A stretch of DNA of 64,000 nucleotides from Canna indica. Lineage: Eukaryota; Streptophyta; Magnoliopsida; Zingiberales; Cannaceae. The first letter of the stretch is position 1. Each line of letters begins with the position of its first letter. Position numbers and translations under genes: made by a program. The DNA lies in NCBI GenBank assembly GCA_034359265.1, contig CP136895.1, positions 42,364,001 to 42,428,000 on the forward strand, given 5' to 3'. The notes beneath the pieces are model-generated. The model saw only the letters and a list, made by a program, of their open reading frames with translations, was not told the DNA's origin and did no database searches. Below are positions 24,345-35,312 of the stretch, piece by piece.

Positions 24345-26570
24345 GTTTGTCTGATGCAGTTAATCAAAAAAGAACTCTTATTCATTATGTTTGTAGGTCA
24401 ATGGCATCTGGACCTATGTTTAGTACTGAACTCTTATTCAAGAAGATCTCTGAAAGATTTTGGGCTAAAGCTATTAATATTGCTTGCTACATTATAAATA
24501 GAGCATATCTCAGACCAAAGACTACAAAAACTCCTTATGAATTATAGAAGGAAAGAAAGCCTAACCTTACATATTTTCATATCTTTGGTAGCGGGTGTTA
24601 TGTACTAAATGATAGGGAATACTTCGGAAAGATGTAACACAAAAGTGATGAAACAATATTCCTTGGATATTCAAAAAATAACAAAGCCTACAGAGTCCAC
24701 AACAAACACACTCAAACTGTTATAGAGTCACCAAATGTGAAAGTTGATGACTCATAATTTTACCAGAATCTATCTACGTACTAATGAAGAGGTGGATACA
24801 ACTGTTGACAAGACTGCCTAGAGTCCTTCTAAGACAATAGAACAAATTGTTGAAAATGCCAATACAAGAGACTCTGAGACTAACACTGATCAGGAAAAGA
24901 ATTGTGCTACTAAGAAGTCTGCAAGAACTCTCAAGAATCATCCATTGAAGAATGTTATTGGTGATGTTCATGAAGGAGTCAAGACTATAAATCAGTCCAA
25001 GAAGAATGATCAAGACATGATCAGATACTCTTGCTACACCTCAACTGTTGAACCCAAGAACATCAAGGAAGCTCTAAAAGATGAATTTTGGATCATGGCT
25101 ATGAAACAAGAACTGCAACAATTTGTCAGAAATGATGTTTGGGAATTGGTTCCAAGACTTGAAAGTGTCAATATTATTGAATCCAAGTGGGTTTTCAAAA
25201 ATAAGACTAATGAAGCAGGAAATATCACAAGAAACAAGGCCAAACTTGTTGCTAAAGGCTACAATCAAGTTGAAGGTCTGGATTATGGTGAAACTTTTGC
25301 CCTTGTTGCAAGATTTGAGTCTTTCAGGTTACTTCTTGCCCTATCTTGTTGCTTGAAATTCAAACTTTATCAAATGGATGTTAAGACAACCTTTTCGAAT
25401 GAGATTCTAAATGAGGAAGTCTATGTTGAACAACCAAAAGGGTATGAAGATTGTACTCATCCTGACCATGTGTATAGGCTAAAGAAAGTCTTGTACGGTC
25501 TCAAGCATGCACCTAGAGCTTGGTATGAAAGGCTGACTCAATTTCTGCTCATTAAAGGTTATAAAAGAGGAATACCCTATCATACTTTATTTATCAAGAA
25601 AAGGGAGTCTCAAGTGATAATTGTTCATATTTATGTTGATGATATTGTCTTTGGTTTAACTTCTAAATTCCTTGCTAAACAATTTATGGATAACATGATA
25701 TCTGAATTTGAGATGAGCATGGTTGGAGAGATGAGCTATTTTCTCAGTCTATAGGTCAAGCAATCTGAAAAAGGAATATTCATTTCACAGGGTAAGTATG
25801 CTAAGAATCTAGTTCACAAATTTGGACTAGACAATTCCAAAGCAGTTAGAACTCCTATCTCTACCTATGAGGAACTATGCAAGGATGATGAAGGGAAGAG
25901 TATTTATCTCACTCTCTACAAAAGCATGATTGTCAGTTTATTGTATTTGACAGCTAGCAGATCTGACTTATGCTTTAGTGTTGGATTGTGTGCCAGATAT
26001 CAAGCAAATCCAAAGGAGTCTCACCTTCAAGCTGTTAAGAAAATTCTCAAATATGTGAAAGGTACTTTGGATTTTGGTCTTTCGTATTATGTTGATTGTA
26101 ATCCTTGCTTAGCTGGATTTTTAGATGCAGATTGGACTAGAAATATTGATGATAAAAAGAGTACATTAGGCGGTTGTTTTTGTATTGGAACAAATCCTGT
26201 GGCATGGTTAAGCAAGAAACAAAATTCTATTTCTCTTTCTTTAGTAGAGGCAAAATATTTGGCAGCAGGTAGTTGCAATACGCAGTTAATCTGGATGAAG
26301 AATGTGTTACTTGATTATGGTCTCAATCAAGAAGAAATGATACTCTATTGTGATAACACTAGTGCTATCAATATTTCGAAAAACCTTGTTATGCATTCAC
26401 ATACCAAACATATTGATATAAGATTTTATTATATAAGAGATCTAGTTGAAAGGAGGCAGTTGCAACTGGAGTATATTGCAACTGAAAAATAAGTGGCAGA
26501 CATTTTTACAAAGGCACTAAGTGGAGAAAGGTTTGAGCAATTAAGATCTGCTCTTGGATTATGTGTCATA
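24345..26570 (+). pseudogene. Sirevirus-like copia pol, 3' part (integrase end, RT, RNase H)
   Basis: Plus-strand remnant of a Ty1/copia polyprotein. The integrase C-terminal part is at 24418-24760 (a YFHIFG stretch). RT is at 24945-25754, with YVDDI at about 25634-25648 and a MDVKT catalytic-region stretch. RNase H is at 25926-26492 (DADW and the C-D-N-T-S-A motif). Stops occur after 24547, near 25755 and near 26490. Gag, protease and integrase core are absent here. They may lie left of gypsy element A, which would then have inserted into this element, but that is inference. Confidence 0.9.
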
Positions 26571-26854
26571 TGACACATTCTATTTCGGGTTAAATAAAAT
26601 TAAGTCTTTATTGTGATGAAAATTGAAAGTTTTTTTTTCTTCTTTTTCATCACTTATTATTTTAAAGGCTAATATTTATTGAAGGAAGTTACTTTTCACC
26701 TTGAAGCCAACACGTGTTCTAATCCTATTAAGTGGAGTTTCATTTCGCCCTAAAGGTTTTAGGCGTTATTATTCCGATCAATTATCAATCGGCGATAATC
26801 TCTCCTCCACTTCTTCGTCTGTTTGTCTGCTTGAGGATCTCTCTTCTTTTAAAG

Positions 26855-28591
26855 ATGTCGGGACGCAAAGGAAAGAAAGGTTGCGTGAGGAATATGTATG
26901 TTTCTAGAAAATGCAATCTGTAAACCCTGTCGAAAAATCTCAAACATCTGTTGGACCCTCCAACTAGAAAATACCTCCTCCTCCCTCATCAAGTCAAGGA
27001 CACAAATTGAGAAAGAAAACTGTGACCAGACCGGCTGATCAATAGTTAAGGAGAAGTAGTCGAGGTATGGAACCCAAAACTTTTCATTCGTCCTCTAGGG
27101 TTTTTCTCAAATTGAGGGGGAGTTTGTCTTGGGTAAAAAGGGATTTTAAAAATATACCAGTATAAGTTTTGATTTTGTCTCTCCTAGTATTGATTCTAGA
27201 AATGATGTTTTGAATGAAGCTTTGGCAGTTTCCTCCCCAGTGCACACTGGTCCCATGATTGATATAAATGTTCCTACTACTGATATTTTTGACTTTATTC
27301 TAGTCAAAACTAGTCCATCTGATATTTCTTCAAAGCCTAATGAGGGTAAAAATACTACTGAACATGAAAGAACCGACAGTCCTCCTGAATGTTCTAAGAT
27401 AGTCTCAACTGCTGATAAGGCAGTGGAAATGGGTGCTTCTAAGAGTCCTGAATTTCCTTGTGAAGCAATTGAAACAATGCAAGAAACAGTCCAGACTGCT
27501 CGTACTACACCTTCTGATGATAACACTTCAACGTCTTCTATTCCTGAACCCGTAGGTATAGATTTAAATCAAGTTCCTACTAATGAGGTGGAATCTGAGA
27601 TTCCTGAGGCTTCCGCACCTCAAAAAAATGCTTCTGTTCCTGACCTTCTTGTCTCCTCCGATAAGTCAAATAGAGGTTCTAATGAACCTGAGACAAAAAG
27701 CAGATCAAAGAGGAAGATGCTAGTGAAGTTCACTATAAATCTAGAATCTGATGATGATGATGATGATGTAAATTGCGTCAGTGAGTTAATTAGCGACACA
27801 AAAGAGCGTCCTTAAGAGAAAAAAAGGATGTCCCCATCTGTCCAATTTGTTGTAGTGAACCTATTCTAGAGTTCTACTACAATTTATCTGATATGATTTC
27901 AAATCCTGAAAGCAATCATTTTCATGAAGTATTTCTCAGAGGCTATTGATACAAGTTTACTCCGGAAGTCAATAATAAGTTTGTTGATGTCGATGAGAAT
28001 GATGACTTTTTACAAATGGTTGATAAAGATGTTTCAAATGGTTATATTCCTAACTGGACAAGAAGTCATGACATCAGATCTTCATCTCTGAATACTTTTT
28101 ATGTAGTTTTGCTTCTCATTGCTCGAAACTATTGGATTCCTACTTCTCACATTACCTTTCTCAGTAAAGAAATGATAATGTTACTATACAAGATCACAAA
28201 TGGAATTCCTTTCTATCTTGGCAATCTTATCTTTGAGCAGATTATATCTGTCAGGAGTTGGCTTCTATCTAAATCCATGATGTTTTTCATTTTTCCAAAC
28301 TTGATCTATGACATTCTGGAGAAACAGAGATTTAAATGTTCCTCTAATGAGGTATTGGAACCCTTGGGCACTTCTTTAAAGCTTCATCCTAAAATTTTGA
28401 AAAGGGTTAACACACCAAGAAGAAATCTGTTCAGTCCTGACTCTAGCATAAAGATCGTATTTGGGTCTAGTTCAATCGTTCCTTCAATTATTGAAAGAGA
28501 GATCTTGGATGAACTATTTTCTGCTGCTTCTGTAGAACCTGATTCTCCCTCTTCTAGTAGTTTCTCTGACTCTTCTGACAGATTTGACTAA
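26855..28591 (+). pseudogene. Sirevirus env-like ORF, broken
   Basis: After pol comes a second reading region starting near MSGRKGKKG at 26855, with open blocks at 27210-27815 (201 aa, Ser/Thr/Pro/Glu-rich, ending in an Asp run) and 28016-28591 (191 aa, ending in a Ser-rich tail). Sireviruses often carry an env-like ORF of unknown role between pol and the 3' LTR, and the position fits. I see no clear transmembrane or fusion segment in the blocks. Stops and frame changes separate them, so it is not functional as it stands. Confidence 0.65.
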
Positions 28592-28625
28592 AACTTGTCT
28601 TCTTACTCCTTTGGCTTATTATGCC

Positions 28626-28639
28626 AAAAAGGGGGAGAA
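28626..28639 (+). other. Upstream polypurine tract of the Sirevirus
   Basis: AAAAAGGGGGAGAA, preceded by GCC. It lies 311 bp before the LTR edge and duplicates the tract at 28939. Multiple polypurine tracts are a reported Sirevirus trait. Confidence 0.65.
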
Positions 28640-28938
28640 TAAGCAGTTCTTAACTCTGCAATCTTAATTGCTCTCTTGATTGGTTGTGATACTTGTCCTG
28701 TGGTACTACTTATTATTTTGGCTGCTAATACTCGATACTCTGGTTGTAAAACTGTTGTAAACCTTTGTCACTTTGGATGTTTCTCTAGTTGTATTTTTTT
28801 TTGTGACTTTGGTTGACTATGTGGTATGACTTGTGGATATCTTCTATTAACAGTTGAAAATTAGTTTTAAACAGTTAATATATCTCTGTCACATAAAATT
28901 ATTGTGAACCGGTCTGTCTGGGTTTTGCCAAATAAGCC

Positions 28939-28950
28939 AAAGGGGGAGAA
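28939..28950 (+). other. Polypurine tract at the Sirevirus 3' LTR
   Basis: AAAGGGGGAGAA directly before the LTR start TGTTAGTATTTAGC at 28951. It fixes the 3' LTR boundary. Confidence 0.8.
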
Positions 28951-29850
28951 TGTTAGTATTTAGCTTTTGCTTGTTGGCTATGTTTGGCAAAAGGAAGCTT
29001 CTGATCAACAAGGTAAAAGCTTTACTTATGTGATGATGACAGTTTCAACTGTGAAGACGCAATCTTAACTGCTTATAGTGTTAAAAAAGGATTTCTAGTT
29101 GGGTTGGCTGATACGATCTTGATGACTGATGGACTTCTGATTTAATGATGGTTTTGTTTAACTAACTCTGGACATTTAAATCATCATTATTTTTCCTGAA
29201 CAATTTAATTTCGAAGAGTTTTCTCTTCCCTTATTTCTTAGGCATTTCTTATTTACATAAATGATCTTTTGTAAAAATGTCTAAGTTATGCTGACGGTTT
29301 CTATTGAAGATGACGGTGATTAAATATGACTAAAGTTATCATTTATTTAGATCTTCCAGTAATCTTCCAATGACACCTATAGATATTGGAGAAGAGATCT
29401 ATTGTCGACAACTCCATTGCACGAAAACGCTGTTGCCATATATAGAGGAGTTGAAACTACTGAGTGCAGAAGAGGCAACTTACTACAACACGAGGCTGTG
29501 TGGAGGACGGAACTCTGTGGCTGTGATGTCATAGAGAGGCAAGTTGGTTTTACTTGTAATAGCAAATAGGTTTTGTTATTTCCGATTCACTATAGTACTG
29601 GTAGTCGGATTTTGGGTGAGAAATCTATAGGACTTATATTGTACTTGTATAGAGTGAATTGAGCATTTGTCCGGTGAGTGCCCCGCAGATTAGGTGGCTG
29701 GTTTGTCACTGACTGCATAAATAAATCTCCTTTGTTAGGATTGCCCTTTCGTTTTGATTCTTACTTTGCTAAAATAGGCTAGTATTAGAGTAGTTGCAAC
29801 TTCCTAAGAAATTGTCCTCTATAGAAGTTTCTTGAGAGACCTATATATAC
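28951..29850 (+). repeat. Sirevirus 3' LTR (right edge uncertain)
   Basis: Begins TGTTAGTATTTAGC after the polypurine tract. A TATA-like CCATATATAGAGG is near 29436, followed by a GAGCATTTGTCCGGTGAGTG stretch near 29660 that I associate with the transcribed part of such LTRs. The right end is unclear because a different LTR family is recognisable from about 29850. Confidence 0.65.
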
Positions 29851-30209
29851 TGTCAGGCTCGGTGTCTTTCTTGGTCAAGTAAAACTTCGACGCGGGGGGG
29901 AGGGGGGGGGAGGGGAAGAGACCTGCAAAAGACACTCTGTCACTCAAGTTAGTAGGACTCCAAGGTGGAGGTTACAGAATATAGAACTTAGGTTACCTGA
30001 CGCATGTCCTATCTGTATATATTGCAGGTGGAGGTGATGGAGTCGCCGGCAATCTCGTGAGAATATTGCTTAGAATGGGTCGAAGCTGATCCCGGAGATG
30101 ACGGGCTTGTAATGGCGTATCACTCGTGATAAGGAAGGACGTGGATGTCCATGTATGACTGGGTGGAGCCCTTAGGCGGAGCCATCTAGTTTGGCTTGAG
30201 TCAGATTTA
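29850..30209 (+). repeat. LTR fragment of a Tat-like family, target of CACTA-3
   Basis: Contains the ACCTGCAAAAGACACTC motif and a long segment matching the reverse complement of 37930-38250 base for base at most positions. It stops at the TTA target site of CACTA-3 (30207-30209). A G-rich tract lies at 29893-29915. I found no continuation on the far side of CACTA-3. Confidence 0.6.
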
Positions 30210-30606
30210 CACTACTAGAATATACCACATCAGCCACGGGAATCACCGATGGTCGCCTCGACCGTCAAAATAATTCACGCCTTTACGTTAGTCATAGCGG
30301 CTGTGGCTGATGTAACCAAATCAGCCACGGCTCGCATACGACCGCCTAAGGCCGTCGCTTATAGTTGATGGCGCGCACGGGGCGCAAAATAAAATAAGTT
30401 ATTAGCCACGGCTTAGCGGGGGCACTAGAGCCGTTGGTGATATGATTAAGTCATTAGCCATGGTTGGAAGCGACCGTCGCTTATTAATTAATGGCGTGAA
30501 CGCAGCACGAAAATTAAAATACTCTTCACCGACGGCTGAGTGAGCCGTCGATGATAATAAAATTACAATTCCATGGTTTTTCGATGGCTGGAGAGCCGTC
30601 GGTGAA
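30210..30606. repeat. CACTA-3 left subterminal repeats
   Basis: Repeats of the type AGCCACGGCT and GACGGCT in both orientations across about 400 bp. The core differs from CACTA-1/2 by one base (GCCACGG against GCAACGG), suggesting a different binding specificity. Confidence 0.75.
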
Positions 30607-31384
30607 AATCCTTTTTATTTGCGTTCGCGCTCGACCCTTCCTCTTTCCCCCACTGTCTTCTCTCTTCGCTACCGACCGAGTTATCGTCGCCGCCGCTGGC
30701 TTCGTGTGTCGTCAACTTCGCCTTCTCACCGTCGAGTTTGCTGCCGAGCCGTCATTGACGGAGACGCTGCCCTCGCCTTCACCGATCGAGCCCCAATCTT
30801 CCTCCACACGCCGTGCATCGGCCGACCCCAATCTCCCTCACCGCTGCCCTCGCCGTCTGTTGCTGCCCGCTGTCGATTTCGACCCTCCGTAGTTGGCCCG
30901 TCGCCCCTTTTTCTCTGTGAGGTATTCTCCGCCTCCCTCCATCGTGCGCCCCCTTTTTCAGTCGCCACCATTGTCGGTGTCTACATGCCAGACGCCGACA
31001 CTGGCAAACAGTGTCGACGTGTAGACGCCAGTGCTTCGATGTGAGTTCCCTGCCGGGTTTGGGGCCAAATCCCTCGGCCCCAACCTGATGAACAGTAGCC
31101 AGCAGTAGCTGCCGGCTATTGTTTGATTAGGGGTTTAACCCCTAATCTTAGGTTTTAATTTTTTATATATTATTATTTGTTATTTATAGAATTTATGAGT
31201 TGAATATGGATTAATTTTAGATTAATTATCTGTTAATTATAGATTTATTATGTGTTAATTGTAGATTAATTAAGTTTTTTTTGCTGTTAGATTAATTAAA
31301 TTTAGGTTAGTTTTAATGTTAGGGTTAGTTAATCAAGGGTAGAATAAATGCTAGGGTTAATTTTTGTTGGGTGTAATTACAATT

Positions 31385-31612
31385 TTAAAATCATCCACTT
31401 TGGACTCACATGGAATCGTCCACTTTGAACTCGTGTCAGAATCGTCCACCTTGGTATCACACGTCAGAATCATCCACGTACTTTCGATGCGCGTCGAAAT
31501 CATCCACTTTGGACTCGCACCGAAATCGTCCACCTTGGACTCGCGCATCAGAATCGTCCACGTACTTTTGAGTCGTGTGGAATCGTCTGCTGTGGACTCG
31601 CACCGGCATCCA
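31385..31612 (+). repeat. Minisatellite in CACTA-3 leader
   Basis: About eight imperfect 26-29 bp copies with the shared core AATCGTCCAC followed by TTGGACTCG-type sequence. Orthologous in position to the arrays at 10560-10700 and 44968-45150 but more diverged. Confidence 0.8.
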
Positions 31613-31795
31613 TAAATTTAGAAAATAATCAAGACGAGTTGATACGTTTCACGTACACATTGACGAGTCAAGTTTTAATTTTGCAAAACCTTAGATCCGT
31701 TCGGGGGTTGTATGTTCGTGTAAATGAAGTAAATGATCTTTTATACGACGTACAACCCTTGAATTGTCCCTAATTGGATAATTTGGGAACATAGT

Positions 31796-31977
31796 TATTT
31801 ATATTGCACTTAGTTTATTTCTTTTAGTCATTATTCATTTTTAAATTTTGGCTTGTATCTCCTTTGTTCTCCGATACGCGCCCAGATGATATGCGTATCC
31901 GAAGAACTGTAGGGAGATGCTGCCAAAATTTAGAATGAAGTTAATGACTAAAAGAAATACTAAGTGCAATATGAATA
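31796..31977 (+). repeat. Hairpin upstream of CACTA-3 TNP2
   Basis: Same structure as in the other two copies. The arm segments 31816-31833 and 31942-31959 are perfectly complementary 18-mers (TATTTCTTTTAGTCATTA and its complement), although the sequence differs from the corresponding arm positions of CACTA-1 and CACTA-2. Confidence 0.85.
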
Positions 31978-32053
31978 ACATGAATCCCGAATGGAATAAG
32001 ACCATCCTACCTAAAGACATTACCTAAAGATATTGCCCACTTTTTGACAGAAC

Positions 32054-34941
32054 ATGTCAGGCAATCGAAGTTGGATGTACCGACGAATTCATCGTGGAGC
32101 TATAACGGATGAATTTTGAGTAGGAGTAACTTACTTCTTAAATTTCGCCTACTCTAATGAAAAATTCCTTAGTGGTGATAAAATCAAATGTCTGTGCTGG
32201 AAATATTCAAACATAATATTTTTGGACTAAGAAACTATCACAATGCATCTGTATACAAAAGGATTCACACCAAGATATTTTGTATGGAATTGTCACGAGG
32301 AGTCACGTCAAGTCGGGACGTCGAGCAATCCTGTTGTCCAAACTCATGGTGAATCTTCTTCTACTGGTGTTTCTTCTTCCAATCCACCTAATCCTTATAG
32401 AACAATGATTCTGGATAGTCTTGGAGGATAGTTCCATTTAAATGAAAATATTGAGTCAGTTACTGACACGGTAATGCCACCAGATACTACGATAGTTGAA
32501 GTCACTAAAGAACAATCTACGATACAGATTGAATTGCCGAATAAGGAGGCTGTAGAATTTTACGAGATGTTGAAAGCTGCCAATGAACCTTTGTATGAGA
32601 ATTGTCCTAGTTATACAAGATTTTTGGCAATGACACAACTTCTGAACATCAAGTCCGATTGTAATATCAGTGGGGTTGCGTTTGATCGGATTGCAGGTTT
32701 TATCAATGGTATGCTACCTCCAAATAATAAGTTTGAGCCAACCTTTTATAAGACAAAAAAGTTGATGAGGAAATTAGGGCTTGGGTATGAAAAGATACAC
32801 GCGTGCCCAATATGTGAATATTCTCGTTACAAGGAGAAGAAATCGATCCGATAAAAAAATATCCCCTTTAAGGTGCTTCGGTATTTTCCACTGACACTGA
32901 GGCTTCAAAGGCTATTCATGTCGGAAAAGACTGCCCCCTATATGAGTTGGCATGCAAGTAGTGGTGATGATACAGTAATGACTCATCCATCCGACAGTGA
33001 AGCATGGAAATATTTGGATAGGTGTTATCCTTCATTTTATAGGGATACTAGAAATATCAGGCTGGGATTGTGCACGAATGGTTTTAATCTGTTTGGTAAT
33101 TCGGCAACTCCGTATTCAGTATGGTCAGGACTGTTAATAGTTTATAATTTGCCGCCCTCAATGTGTATGAAAGATGAATTTATTTATCTTTGGATGATTA
33201 TTCCGGGTCCTAGGGGTCCTCGCAAAGAAATTGACGTGTTTCTCCATCCCCTAATTAAGAAACTGAAAACATTGTGGGTTGAGGGAGTTGTCACTTATGA
33301 TTGTCACCAGAAGCAAAACTTCACTTTACGAGCTGCTATATTATGGACAATCAATGATTTCCCGACCTATGGCATGTTGTTTGGTTGGAGCACGCATGGG
33401 CGACTCTCTTGCCCGTATTGCATGGAACACTCAAAATCCTTCAGACTTGAGAACGGTCGGAAAATTTCCTTCTTTGATTGTCATCGCCGGTTCCTACCGT
33501 CTAACCATCAGTATCGAAGGAATCGTGACAAATTTACCAAGGGTAGAGTCGAAAGAGATGAGCCACCACCGATGTTGTCCGGTGAACAGATGTTAGCACG
33601 TGTTCAATTGCTTCCAGAGATTACTTTTGGTCGGAATGTAAGAATTTTAGGCTTTGGTCAAACAGATAACTGAGTGAAAAAAAGTATCTTTTCGGAATTG
33701 CCGTATTGGAGTTCATTACTGATTCAGCATAATTTGGACATCATACACATTGAAAAAAATGTGTTTGATAATATTTTTAACACAGTGATGGATATTTTCG
33801 ATAAAACTAAAGATAATGTGAAGGCCTGACATGATGTAAAAATACTTTGTAAGAGGCCTGAGTTAGAGTTGCAAGAGGTCAACAGACGATTTCACAAGCC
33901 AAAGGCGCCGTATGTGTTAAATAAACAACAGATGAAAGAGATGTATCAATTGATCAAATAACTCAGATTACCCGATGGATATGCCTCAAACTTATCTCGA
34001 TGTGTAAACGTCGATGAATGCAAAATATTGGAGATGAAGAGCCATGATTGTCATGTATTCATGCAGAGATTGCTTCCGGTCGCATTTTGAGATCATCTAC
34101 ATGATAAGATTTGGGGTCCGTTGACAGAATTAAGTATGTTTTTCAAAAACATTAGTGCAAATGTACATCGAGTCGAAGATATGTCAGCACTTGAAAATAA
34201 TATTATTGAAATCATATGCAAGCTGGAGCAGTTTTTCCCTCCTGCATTTTTTGACTCGATGGAGCATCTACCGATACACTTGGCATACGAGGCATGAGTT
34301 GGTGGCCCCGTTCAATACCAGTGGATGTACTTATTTGAAAGATACATGAATCGTCTGAAGAAAAAAGTAAAGAACACCACCGCAGTTGAAGGTTCCATAT
34401 CAGAAGCATATATAATTCAAGTAATTTCAACATTATGCTCATTTTATTTTGAATCAACCATCAAGAGAAGACTTAATCGTCTTCCACAGAACGACGACGG
34501 GGGAGCTCGACCATTAGATGGTTGTTTAAATATCTTTGGTTACCCCGGTCGTGCTTTGGGTTCTCGTCCGTCGCGATTCTTAAACGATGAAGAGTACCAT
34601 TTGGCCTACTTGTACGTTTTACTAAATTGTCCAGAGATTGAGAAGTTCATTGAAATATTTGACATTGAGATGGTGACAAAATACTCAATTTACAGCGATG
34701 AGGAATTAGAAAGATTACAGAATCGTGAGTTCCCTATTTGGTTTCAAGCTTACAACACAGAACACATAGGCAAAATCGATAGCCAAATCTTTGAGTTTAG
34801 CGGACCCGCACGACTTGTACAGTGTTATAATGGTTATTTTGTTAATGGATATAAATTTCACGCACTTGAATATTCATCTACAAAAAAGACTATGAATGTC
34901 GGGGTCTGCGTCAAAGGGACAACATATGCTGAATTGTAAAT
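32054..34941 (+). pseudogene. CACTA-3 TNP2 transposase, heavily decayed and internally deleted
   Basis: Plus-strand TNP2 relative, clearly homologous to the other two but with more substitutions. Open blocks are 32474-32854, 32873-33673 (266 aa, Transposase_21 part) and 34325-34939 (DUF4218 end). Stops are near 32119, 32428, 32853, 33671, 33828, 33960, 34088 and 34297; several are CGA to TGA changes. It ends TYAEL and then jumps to the sequence that in CACTA-2 follows the stop codon. The DUF4216 domain and acidic tail, about 525 bp, are therefore deleted. Confidence 0.88.
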
Positions 34942-35312
34942 GTGAACTATATATTCAATTATTAAATATATCTATTAATGTATTATATATAATCTAATTA
35001 TATTAAATTTTTATAGCTATTGTTCGAGATATCAGTTCCCGAGGAGACATTCCTCGTAGGACCCCTCGTCGATTACCACCCGCCCACCTATACCCACTGA
35101 CCCTTTGGCTTCCACCACCATCCCCCCACCTCCGGCCACCATCCCCCCACCTGATCCATCCACCGTTCCCTCACCTGATCTAGCCACCATCCCCTCACCT
35201 CCACTATCCCCTCACCTCCACAACGAAGCCGTCTCCATGGTTCAGGAGTCGGGTGAGGTGTCGTGCTCTTTGGCTGGCTGGGACCTTGTCCATGGTCCTA
35301 TGTTTGCCTAGC
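34942..35312 (+). pseudogene. Start of CACTA-3 second gene, truncated
   Basis: After the TNP2 remnant, the sequence resembles the 49095-49200 region of CACTA-2, including an acceptor-like TTTTATAG before the probable first exon. It then becomes Pro/Ser/Thr-rich (35105-35311, repeated ATIPSPP-like units). The Transposase_24 exon is absent. Confidence 0.5.

Larger units (their letters stand above)
30210..35312 (+). mobile_element. CACTA-3, diverged and truncated En/Spm-type element
   Basis: Starts CACTACTAGAAT after TTA. Subterminal repeats here are CAGCCACGGC/GCCGTCG-like, not the GCAACGGC of copies 1 and 2. It has the same order of parts: GC-rich leader (30607-31080), minisatellite (31385-31612), hairpin (31796-31977), TNP2 (32054-34941), then the start of the second gene. 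No terminal TCTAGTAGTG is found downstream; recognisable CACTA sequence stops near 35312, where Tat-like gypsy sequence begins. The right end was lost or separated. Confidence 0.85.

Noticed and set aside
26087..26278. Minus-strand frame inside the copia RNase H region
   Set aside because: Antisense shadow of the RNase H coding sequence.
30551..31044. 113-141 aa frames on the plus strand and an 81 aa frame on the minus strand
   Set aside because: They lie in the CACTA-3 leader; high GC lowers stop frequency. No recognisable domain.
35105..35311. Pro-rich 68 aa frame
   Set aside because: Low-complexity remnant at the broken end of CACTA-3; not supported as an independent gene.
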